A stretch of DNA of 64,000 bases. Source: Pusillimonas sp. T7-7 (GTDB lineage Bacteria > Pseudomonadota > Gammaproteobacteria > Burkholderiales > Burkholderiaceae_B). Below are positions 41,336-49,195 of the stretch, piece by piece. Below the pieces are notes generated by a model. The model was given only the letters and a program-made list of their open reading frames with translations, made no database searches and had not been told where the DNA came from. The translations under genes were made by a program, and so were the position numbers. Each line of letters starts with the position of its first letter. The first letter of the stretch is position 1. The stretch covers positions 372,001 to 436,000 of the forward strand of contig NC_015458.1 in assembly GCF_000209655.1 (NCBI RefSeq), given 5' to 3'.

Positions 41336-42646
41336 ATGGCCTCGCCGAATAATGACTTGGGTAATGCCGGGTATCCGGCGGATGCCGGTTTTCCGCCGCG
41401 CCACGACGAGCGCTTGTGGCCCGGCGAGCACACGTTTTCCGGATCGAGCAACACTTTGGTTGCCGCCGCCAATTCGCTATTGGTGTTGATACCGCAGATC
41501 CGTGCCACGGCAACACACCCTTCGCCGCAGTTGTTGCGCGAGCACTTGCTGGATGAGGTACGGCAGTTCGAGATGAGGGCGCAGCAGGTCGGCATACCGA
41601 ACGAAACCATCCTGGGGGCGCGCTACTGTTTATGTACCGCGCTGGACGAGGCGGCGGCGCTTACGCCCTGGGGCGGAGGCGGGGTGTGGTCGGCCCACAG
41701 CCTGTTGGTGACTTTCCATAATGAAACCTGGGGCGGCGAAAAATTCTTTCAATTGCTCGCCAAGCTATCGCAAAACCCCAGGCAGCATATCGATCTGCTT
41801 GAGCTGTTGTATTACTGCCTGATGCTCGGCTTTGAAGGCAGGTACCGGGTGGCGGACAATGGTCGCAGCCAGCTCGATACGGTAAGGCAAAGGTTGTTGC
41901 TGATATTACGTGATGTGCGCGGCGAGTATGCAAGCGCGTTGTCGCCGCATTGGCATGATGCGCCCTTGCTGGCTCAGGTAAGGCGGCTGCCCGTACCCTT
42001 GTGGGTATTTGCCTCGATCGCGGCTGCCATAGGCTTGTTTGCCTATTTCGGTTTGAGCTGGAGCCTGAGCGGCAAGTCCGATGTTGTGTATGCGTCCATG
42101 TCCGGACTCAAACCACCCGTGCTGCCTGCGCCGGCGCCCAAGGCGCCAGATCCTCAGCCTGTGCCGTTTGGCCGGGCGTTGACAGGATTTCTGGCGCCGG
42201 AAATCAGGGAGAACTTGCTGGCTGTGCGTAATGAAGTAGATCGCAGTGTCATCATTCTTCATGGCGATGGTTTGTTCACATCGGGCTCGGATGAGTTGCG
42301 GTCCGAATATATTCCCGTTCTGTCACGGGTTGCCGACGCCTTGAATCAATCCCGGGGCAGTATTCTGGTCAGCGGTTATAGCGATAACGTGCCAATACGT
42401 ACCGTACGCTTCCCTTCCAACTGGGAGCTCTCGCAGGCGCGTGCGGATGCGGTCAAGGCGCTGCTGCAAGACCGCCTGACGCAGCCTGAGCGGGTCAGGG
42501 CCGAAGGACGAGGGGATGCCAATCCTGTGGCGCCCAACAATACGCCGGCCAATCGGGCCAGGAATCGCCGGGTTGAGATTACGCTGCTGGTGTCCCCGGT
42601 AGATGGCGGGGCGGGAAGTCCCTTGCGGGCAGGGGGGCAGCCATGA
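41336..42646 (+). CDS. tssL: TssL with C-terminal OmpA-like domain
   Basis: With the start at 41336 (AAGGA upstream) the protein has 436 residues; 41315 with an ATGA overlap is an alternative adding seven. Residues 30-210 are the DotU/TssL cytoplasmic domain (NSLLVLIPQIRATATHPSPQLLREHLLDEVRQFE, YCLCTALDEAAALTPWG). One transmembrane helix at about 222-242 is followed by a Pro-rich linker and an OmpA-type peptidoglycan-binding domain (LSRVADALNQSRGSILVSGYSDNVPI, NWELSQARADAV, NRARNRRVEI). It anchors the membrane complex to the wall. Its stop overlaps tssM. Confidence 0.96.
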   Translation: MASPNNDLGNAGYPADAGFPPRHDERLWPGEHTFSGSSNTLVAAANSLLVLIPQIRATATHPSPQLLREHLLDEVRQFEMRAQQVGIPNETILGARYCLCTALDEAAALTPWGGGGVWSAHSLLVTFHNETWGGEKFFQLLAKLSQNPRQHIDLLELLYYCLMLGFEGRYRVADNGRSQLDTVRQRLLLILRDVRGEYASALSPHWHDAPLLAQVRRLPVPLWVFASIAAAIGLFAYFGLSWSLSGKSDVVYASMSGLKPPVLPAPAPKAPDPQPVPFGRALTGFLAPEIRENLLAVRNEVDRSVIILHGDGLFTSGSDELRSEYIPVLSRVADALNQSRGSILVSGYSDNVPIRTVRFPSNWELSQARADAVKALLQDRLTQPERVRAEGRGDANPVAPNNTPANRARNRRVEITLLVSPVDGGAGSPLRAGGQP

Positions 42647-45600
42647 GCAGTCTGTTGAGTTTTCTGCTTAGTCGCGGCCTCTGGAGCTTTTTTGGTCTGC
42701 TGGCCCTGGCGCTGCTGATATGGATTGCCGGCCCGCTGCTGGCCTTCGGCGCAGTCCGGCCTCTGGAGTCCTCAACGGTCCGTATCGCCGTCATTGTGGC
42801 CATGTTTGCTCTGTGGTTGTTGCGTTTGTTGTGGCGCAAATGGCGTGAAGGACGTTTGAATGCACAACTGCTGGGACAGCTGCGCCGACCGGCCAAGAAG
42901 GCCGCGCCCGAAGAGCCCGAGCAGAATCCTGAAATCAAGGAGCTTTCCGACCGGTTCGACGAGGCTATAGACCTGTTGCGCAAGATGCGCTTTGACGGCA
43001 AGGCCAGCCGTTTCAACCTGGCTCGGTTTTCGCGGCAGCACTTGTATCAGTTGCCTTGGTATGTATTCATCGGCGCTCCTGGTTCAGGCAAGACCACGGC
43101 ACTGGTCAATTCGGGCCTGAATTTTCCGCTGGCGGATCGCTTCGGCAAGGTGGCGTTGCGGGGTGTTGGCGGCACCCGCAATTGTGATTGGTGGTTTACC
43201 GACGACGCTGTTCTGCTGGATACGGCTGGCCGCTATACCACACAGGAAAGTGATTCGACCGGCGACGAAGAGGAATGGAGGGGTTTCCTGGACCTGCTGA
43301 TCCGCTATCGCGGACGGCAGCCTGTCAATGGCGTGATGCTGACGGTAAGCATAGAAGACTTGCTGTCGTCGTCCGACACCGAGCGCGTACAGCATGCGGC
43401 CGTGTTGCGCCGGCGCCTGCAGGAGCTGCGTGAGCAACTGGGTATTCAGTTTCCGGTGTATGTGCTGGTGACCAAGTCGGACCTGATGTCGGGCTTCAAC
43501 GAGTACTTTGCTTCGTGCAATCGTGAAGCGCTCAAGCAGGTATGGGGGTTCACTTTTCCTCATGCCACACTGCAGGCCGACGGATTCAATTTGCATGAGT
43601 CCTTCAATGCCGAATACGACTTGCTGAAGCAGCGTCTGTATGCGGGCTTGTCCGATGTGATCAACGCTGAGCCGGATGAGTCCAGGCGTGCGCTGGCTTA
43701 CTTGCTGCCACAGCAGTTTGCGGGCCTGCAGCCCATACTGGGCCATTTCCTGAGCGATGTGTTCGCTACGTCCAAGTTCGAGTCGTCTTTGTTGCCGCGA
43801 GGCGTGTATTTCACCAGCGGTACGCAGGGCGGGCGGACTTTCGATCATGTCACCGGCCAGCTCAAGCGATATCTGAAGATTGATGGCTTGTCCAGCGTGA
43901 GCAGCGTGGAGGGCGGGTCGGCCAATGGGCACGGGCGCAGCTATTTTTTGCAGAATCTTCTGCAGAAAGTGATATTTCCGGAGTCTGGGCTGGCCGGGCG
44001 CAATATGAGGTGGGAGCGCCGCTACCGGCGTTTGCAGTGGGGCGGCTATGCGGCGGTCAGCGCCTGCCTGGTGCTGCTCCTGATAGGCTGGGTCAATAGC
44101 TACCGGAACAATAGCCGTTATCTTGAAGCGGTACAGGCGCGCATTCCCGAGGTCGAATCCCTGGGCCGACAAATCAAGCTGGATGCGTCCGGTGATGTAC
44201 TGGGTCTGCTCCCGTACCTGGATGCCTTGCAGGCCCTGCCGGCTGGCGACGGCTTTGAAACGGACGACCCGCCGTTCAGTTATGGTTTTGGGCTTTATCA
44301 GGGGTACAAAGTTCAGGCCGGCGCGGATGGCGCCTATCAGGTCGCGCAAGACCAGGTGCTTGTTCCGCAGGTGGCGCAGCGTGTCACGGCGGCACTGGGT
44401 TCGGCGCCCCCAGATGATCTGGAGTATTCATACGAGGCGCTGCGCGCCTACCTGATGCTCTATGACGCACAGCGCTACAACCCGAATTTCATGCATACTT
44501 GGCTTTTGTCCGATATGCGTGCCTTGCTTGCAGAGGGACATACCAGAAGGCAATACGAACAGTTGTCGGGACACTTGCGCAGCCTGGTTGACAGCAGGGT
44601 GCTCACCTCGCCTTTTGCCAAGGATGAGGCGCTGATCGAGCAGACGCGTGCCAATCTTGATCAACATGCCTTGTCCGAGCGGGCCTATAGCCGCTTGAAG
44701 CGTTTATTGCTGAATGAGCGAGTACCGGACACGACTTTTCTGGATCTGGGCGGGCCGTCGTCGATGTCCGTGTTTGCGCGCAGTAGCGGTAAACCATTGA
44801 ATGAAGGCATTCCTGGCCTTTATAGCTATAAAGGCTACTGGGACAAGGTGGACAAACAGGTGGATGACGTTGCCGCCAATCTCAAGCGCGATGATCTTTG
44901 GGTATTGGGCGTGGACGCCACCAAAGGTGAGCGAGCCATACCCAATGAGCAACTGATCACCGATATTCGGCGCCTGTATCTGGCTGACTACGTCAAGAAC
45001 TGGGACATGTATTTGGCGGACTTGACCTTGAAGCCGGCCCAGACTCTGCTGCAGAGCATAGAAATGGCCCGTACGCTTTCCAGCGGCAATTCGCCACTGG
45101 TTCAATTGATTCAATCGGTGGCCAGGGAAACAACCTTGCTGCGTGACAGCGAGTCCGACGAACGCTCGCTGGTGGATCGTGCCAAAGACAGGGTGAACTC
45201 GACGCAAAGCTCGCTGGAACGTATGTTTGGTTCTGTCGTGCCGGGTGATCCGACGCGAGGTGCGAATTCAGGGGAGCGCATCGAGGCGTTGGTGGACAGG
45301 CATTTCAGTGCCTATCGCAATCTGGCTTCGGCGCCTCAGGGAGGGCAGGCGCCCATCGCCGCGACGACTGACCTGATCAATGATTTATACGTTTACCTGA
45401 CGGCTTCGGACGCCGCTTTGCGCAGCGCCAGCCCCCTGCCTACCTCCAGCGTGGTGACACAGCTGCAGGCGGAAGCGGGCAGGCTGCCCAAGCCGGTGAA
45501 CGGTATGTTGACGCAGTTGTCTTTGCATGCATCCAACGAGGTCTCTGATGTTGAGCGCCAGCAGTTGGGGCGCACCATCTCCGCCAACCTGGGTGTTTTC

Positions 45601-46257
45601 TGCCGCCAGGCTATTGCCGGACGCTACCCTTTTTCGCCCAAGTCCAAACGCGATGTGGCGCCGAATGATTTTGCACGCCTGTTTGCTCCAGGCGCCATGA
45701 TGGACGACTTCTTCCAGAAAAAACTGGTGAACCACGTTGATATGTCGGGTTCGCGCTGGCGCTTCAAGCCCGGCATGGATGGCGAGCAGGGCGAGATGGC
45801 CGGCTACCTGGATGCCTTTCAGCGTGCCAGCACCATACGCAGCGTCTATTTCACGGCAACCGGCACAGAGCCTTCCTATCGCGTTTCGATCCGGCCCATG
45901 CATATGGATGCGGATATCACGCAGTTCATTATGAATGTGGATGGGCAAGCTGTGAGTTATGCGCATGGCCCCCAGGTGGGTACGACAGTGCAATGGCCGG
46001 GGACCCGAGGAAGCAATCAGGTCAGCATTGAACTGTTGCCGCAGTCGGGTGTATCGGGCTTGTCCGCCTCGGGGCCGTGGGCGCTGAATCGTTTGCTGGA
46101 CAAGGCAAGCTTGAAGCGCGGGCCTTCGCCGGAAATAACCATCGCCACATTTTCGATAGGGGGCAGGCAGGTGGTGTTGGAGCTGAGCGCGAATACAGTG
46201 AAAAGCCCATTTCGGCTAAGTGAGATGCAGGGCTTCAGCTGCCCTGGAAAAGGATAA
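42643..46257 (+). CDS. tssM: TssM, T6SS membrane-complex IcmF-family protein
   Basis: A 1204-residue protein with two N-terminal transmembrane helices, a cytoplasmic GTPase-like domain (Walker A GAPGSGKT at residues 144-151, later DTAGRY and VTKSDL), a third transmembrane segment at about residues 465-485, and a large periplasmic region ending in the beta-rich domain that contacts TssJ (IELLPQSGVSGLSASGPWALNRLLDKASL). The nucleotide-binding site is intact. It starts by ATGA overlap with tssL and ends six bases before tagF. Confidence 0.97.
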   Translation: MSSLLSFLLSRGLWSFFGLLALALLIWIAGPLLAFGAVRPLESSTVRIAVIVAMFALWLLRLLWRKWREGRLNAQLLGQLRRPAKKAAPEEPEQNPEIKELSDRFDEAIDLLRKMRFDGKASRFNLARFSRQHLYQLPWYVFIGAPGSGKTTALVNSGLNFPLADRFGKVALRGVGGTRNCDWWFTDDAVLLDTAGRYTTQESDSTGDEEEWRGFLDLLIRYRGRQPVNGVMLTVSIEDLLSSSDTERVQHAAVLRRRLQELREQLGIQFPVYVLVTKSDLMSGFNEYFASCNREALKQVWGFTFPHATLQADGFNLHESFNAEYDLLKQRLYAGLSDVINAEPDESRRALAYLLPQQFAGLQPILGHFLSDVFATSKFESSLLPRGVYFTSGTQGGRTFDHVTGQLKRYLKIDGLSSVSSVEGGSANGHGRSYFLQNLLQKVIFPESGLAGRNMRWERRYRRLQWGGYAAVSACLVLLLIGWVNSYRNNSRYLEAVQARIPEVESLGRQIKLDASGDVLGLLPYLDALQALPAGDGFETDDPPFSYGFGLYQGYKVQAGADGAYQVAQDQVLVPQVAQRVTAALGSAPPDDLEYSYEALRAYLMLYDAQRYNPNFMHTWLLSDMRALLAEGHTRRQYEQLSGHLRSLVDSRVLTSPFAKDEALIEQTRANLDQHALSERAYSRLKRLLLNERVPDTTFLDLGGPSSMSVFARSSGKPLNEGIPGLYSYKGYWDKVDKQVDDVAANLKRDDLWVLGVDATKGERAIPNEQLITDIRRLYLADYVKNWDMYLADLTLKPAQTLLQSIEMARTLSSGNSPLVQLIQSVARETTLLRDSESDERSLVDRAKDRVNSTQSSLERMFGSVVPGDPTRGANSGERIEALVDRHFSAYRNLASAPQGGQAPIAATTDLINDLYVYLTASDAALRSASPLPTSSVVTQLQAEAGRLPKPVNGMLTQLSLHASNEVSDVERQQLGRTISANLGVFCRQAIAGRYPFSPKSKRDVAPNDFARLFAPGAMMDDFFQKKLVNHVDMSGSRWRFKPGMDGEQGEMAGYLDAFQRASTIRSVYFTATGTEPSYRVSIRPMHMDADITQFIMNVDGQAVSYAHGPQVGTTVQWPGTRGSNQVSIELLPQSGVSGLSASGPWALNRLLDKASLKRGPSPEITIATFSIGGRQVVLELSANTVKSPFRLSEMQGFSCPGKG

Positions 46258-46263
46258 AAATAC

Positions 46264-46995
46264 ATGTATAAGCGGGAAGTTGAAGCGTGGTGGGGAGCTG
46301 TCGGCTGGTACGGAAAAATGCCGGCCAATGGTGATTTTCTTCACCGGCGCCTGAGCCGCGAACTGGTGCAATGGTGGGACAAATGGCTGCAAATGGGGGT
46401 GGCCGGTTTGCACCAACGCGACGCGGCCAGCGCCGAGGTCGCGTACCAGGACGCGCCGTTGTGGAATTTTGCCATTCCGGCCGGCTTCGGATCGGGCATT
46501 GTGCAACTGGGATGCATAGGTCCCAGCCGGGACCGGGTCGGGCGTTGCTACCCGCTGGTCATCATGCTGAGCGTGCCCGAGCGGGATTTCAGCCCCGCCG
46601 TGCTGGCCGGAGCCAGTGGTTTTTATCGGCAGTTGGGCGTCAGCCTTCTGGCCGCCCTGAGGCATGGCTGCAATCCAGAGCAGTTCGATCAATCTTTACG
46701 CCTGGCCTGTGCAGAGATCAACGCCATGGTGGCGGTGCAACAGCCTGCACTTGCTGATCCGGGGGCGGATATTCTGAGTGTGCTCAATGTGGGGCATGGA
46801 ACACCGATCTCGATGGGCGACCACGACGAACTGGGTTGGCGGGATCTGCCTTCGTTTTTCAATCCGAGTTCGCACACCAGCTATTGGTGGACCAACACCA
46901 TAGAGGGCTCAGCCTACAAGAGCCATGTGCATGGCGGAGCGCTGAACGCCATCTTGTTCAACAAGTTGTTTATTTCTCATGCGGGCTACCGATGA
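46264..46995 (+). CDS. tagF: TagF, T6SS accessory protein
   Basis: The 243-residue protein opens with the TagF motif GWYGKMPANGDFLHRRLSRELVQWWDKWLQ and continues with LWNFAIPAGFGSGIVQLGCIGPSRDRVGRCYPLVI. TagF is a post-translational T6SS modulator. In Pseudomonas aeruginosa it represses H1-T6SS independently of the kinase PpkA; in Agrobacterium it binds the FHA protein. The stop overlaps the next start as ATGATG, which suggests coupled translation with the kinase-like gene. Confidence 0.93.
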   Translation: MYKREVEAWWGAVGWYGKMPANGDFLHRRLSRELVQWWDKWLQMGVAGLHQRDAASAEVAYQDAPLWNFAIPAGFGSGIVQLGCIGPSRDRVGRCYPLVIMLSVPERDFSPAVLAGASGFYRQLGVSLLAALRHGCNPEQFDQSLRLACAEINAMVAVQQPALADPGADILSVLNVGHGTPISMGDHDELGWRDLPSFFNPSSHTSYWWTNTIEGSAYKSHVHGGALNAILFNKLFISHAGYR

Positions 46996-48362
46996 TGCCA
47001 GGCTCTGTTCATTCCATTGGAATTCCTTTAAGCAGCAGCGGGTGGCTGTCCATCGGCTATACGCTGACTCAGGCAGATGTTGAACGATGGCTGGCGCAGC
47101 TATGTCGTGCGCTGCAACCCTTGCACGAGAGCAGCCGGCTGTATGGCGCCGTGTCGCTTGATCATGTATTGCTGGACCCGCAGGGCAAGATGCATATTGT
47201 CACCGAGCGCGCCATACCGGTCGAAGTTCGCGCAGCATCCTTGGGGCTGTGCGATGGAGTCAGTTCGGGGTTTGCGGCGTTCGAGCAGTATGTTGACGAC
47301 CCGGCCTGGCCGCAGGGGCCGTGGACGGATATCTACGGAATGTCAGCCCTGGCCCGCTGCTTGATTTTGAAGCAGTCTCCGCCCGATGCTGTGCAGCGCA
47401 TGGTGTCGGATGGTTGCGAACCTTTGCGGGATATGGGCTTGCCGGACTATTCGCGCGAGTTTCTGGACGCGATTGATCTCGGCATGTCTTTGTTGCCGCA
47501 GCAGCGTTTTGCCAATGTGGGCGCCTTTGCCCAAAGGCTGGGCCTGTCGCTGACTATGGCCGCGAAAGAGGCTGGCGAATTGGCTCCTGCCGCGCCCGTA
47601 TCTGTCTCTGCACCAGCGCCTACGCCTGCGCTCAAACCAACACCTGCACCTGCGAGAGAGGCGGAGGAAGAAGAAAGGAAGGCGCCCATCTGGATGATGG
47701 TGTTCGTGGTGTTTGCCCTGCTCGCCGCCGGCGGGTACTTGCTGCGCCAGCAGGGCGCTGATGCTCCCGCAAGCGCCACACAGCAAGCGCCCGAGCCTGT
47801 TGAAGCACCGGCGGTTGCTGCGTCTGAATCTGAAACTGTACCCGCTCCGGCGCCCACGTCAGAATCCGCTCCGGCACCGATCGCAGAATCCGCTCTGGCC
47901 ACGACCGTAGAGTCCGCGGCGGCGCAAACTGCGGTGATCGATCAGTCGTCGACCATAGACATGGAGGCGTACGTTGCGGCCAGGTCCGAGCTGGCTGCTG
48001 CAGAACAGGAAGCCATGGCGCAGCAGATTGCAGGGCAGGGGGCAGAGCAGGCTGAGATTGATGCGACTGATGCCGAGCCATTACAAGCAGCACAGACCAA
48101 CGAGGAGCAGGCCGAGCAAGCACGCGCGGAAGCCGCCGCCGATGTGGACATTCGTGTCGGATTGTCCATCAGGCCATGGGGAGAGGTGTTCATCAATGGT
48201 GCATCCCAGGGTGTATCGCCACCCTTGCGGTCTTTGTCCCTGACGCCAGGGGAATATCGTGTAAGGATAGTCAACGGTGATTTGCCGCCGCATCAGCAGA
48301 CCTTGACGGTCAAGGAGGGAGAGTCCGCCAGTATTGCCCATGATTTCGAGTCGGGTGGCTGA
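46992..48362 (+). CDS. Kinase-like membrane protein with C-terminal PEGA domain
   Basis: The 456-residue protein has three parts. Residues 1-185 resemble the C-lobe of a Ser/Thr kinase (LCRALQPLHESSRLYGAVSLDHVLLDPQGKMHIV, then PWTDIYGMSALARCLILK). There is no N-lobe or ATP-binding Lys, the catalytic Asp position is Ala, and DFG is missing. One transmembrane helix follows at about residues 235-255 after a Pro-rich linker. A Glu/Ala/Pro-rich periplasmic part ends in a PEGA domain (WGEVFINGASQGVSPPLRSLSLTPGEYRVRIVNG). It occupies the PpkA position next to tagF. I infer a pseudokinase scaffold. Confidence 0.8.
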   Translation: MMPGSVHSIGIPLSSSGWLSIGYTLTQADVERWLAQLCRALQPLHESSRLYGAVSLDHVLLDPQGKMHIVTERAIPVEVRAASLGLCDGVSSGFAAFEQYVDDPAWPQGPWTDIYGMSALARCLILKQSPPDAVQRMVSDGCEPLRDMGLPDYSREFLDAIDLGMSLLPQQRFANVGAFAQRLGLSLTMAAKEAGELAPAAPVSVSAPAPTPALKPTPAPAREAEEEERKAPIWMMVFVVFALLAAGGYLLRQQGADAPASATQQAPEPVEAPAVAASESETVPAPAPTSESAPAPIAESALATTVESAAAQTAVIDQSSTIDMEAYVAARSELAAAEQEAMAQQIAGQGAEQAEIDATDAEPLQAAQTNEEQAEQARAEAAADVDIRVGLSIRPWGEVFINGASQGVSPPLRSLSLTPGEYRVRIVNGDLPPHQQTLTVKEGESASIAHDFESGG

Positions 48363-48499
48363 TGCAAGAAGGGCTGCCCAAGCTCTATCAAAAAGTAAAA
48401 AGGGTAAAGAAGTATCCATGTCATCAAACTGATGTTTTGTTTTTCCATACTGCTGAGTGATCAATCCTCAACACATCCGCAACACAGGAGAGCCAGGTA

Positions 48500-49159
48500 A
48501 TGAGAACCGCCGTCGAACCAGGAGTCGTACTGCAATACGACCCCGTGCAACTGTTGGGTACGGTGATTCGGGTTGAGAAAGGGGGGTACTGCGCTGTGCA
48601 ATGCGAGACAACGGAATGGCGCGTTAAGCGGGCCGCCAGTTGTCTGCTTGCTCCCAGCGTTGGCGATACGGTGTTGATCAGTGGACCTGTTCCGGAACAG
48701 ACTTATTTGATTGCAATCATTCATCAGGCTGAACCAGGTACTGCCCGTCTGGAAACACAGGGCCACATGGTCATTGCCTGCCCGCAAGGAAATATTTCCA
48801 TGCTGGCGGGGCAAACCGTCGCTCTGCAAGGAGGCGAAGGCCTGGCGCTGGACACTGCCGCGCTGCACCTGCGGGCCGACAAGGCTGAATGTACCGTGGG
48901 CGAACTCGACTATATCGGGACTGGCGCCCGTTTCAGCGTGGCTGCGGTGCGTCTGATAGGCAGCGCCTGTGAAGTCGTCGTGGACCGCATTTCGCAACTG
49001 GCGCATCAAGTGTTCCGGCTTACCCAGGACACCGAGCAGGTCCGTGCGGGCCGCATCGATTATCAGGCGGAACATACCATGCGACTGCATGCACAGCACA
49101 CGCTGCTTACCGGCACCGATCTGGTCAAGGTCGATGCCGATCAGATACACATGGGCTAA
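48500..49159 (+). CDS. DUF3540 T6SS-associated protein, probable spike-like protein
   Basis: The 219-residue protein falls in the DUF3540 family seen beside vgrG and DUF4150 genes. The first 80 residues look like an OB-type beta barrel (VVLQYDPVQLLGTVIRVEKGGYCAVQ, VGDTVLISGPV). The remainder has a regular short-strand pattern (NISMLAGQTVALQGGEGLALDTAALHLRADKAECTVGEL, TMRLHAQHTLLTGTDLVKVDADQI) that suggests a beta-helical shaft. That combination resembles phage tail spikes, so an additional spike or VgrG-cargo connector is my inference. AGGAG-like bases precede the ATG. vgrG follows after 36 bases. Confidence 0.8.
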   Translation: MRTAVEPGVVLQYDPVQLLGTVIRVEKGGYCAVQCETTEWRVKRAASCLLAPSVGDTVLISGPVPEQTYLIAIIHQAEPGTARLETQGHMVIACPQGNISMLAGQTVALQGGEGLALDTAALHLRADKAECTVGELDYIGTGARFSVAAVRLIGSACEVVVDRISQLAHQVFRLTQDTEQVRAGRIDYQAEHTMRLHAQHTLLTGTDLVKVDADQIHMG

Positions 49160-49195
49160 GCAGAACGCATCCAGAAGCATGCAGGAGATAAACGC

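Noticed and set aside
43084..44349. 421-codon open frame antisense to tssM
   Set aside because: The opposite strand encodes the conserved GTPase-like part of TssM; the antisense product shows no domain or signal.
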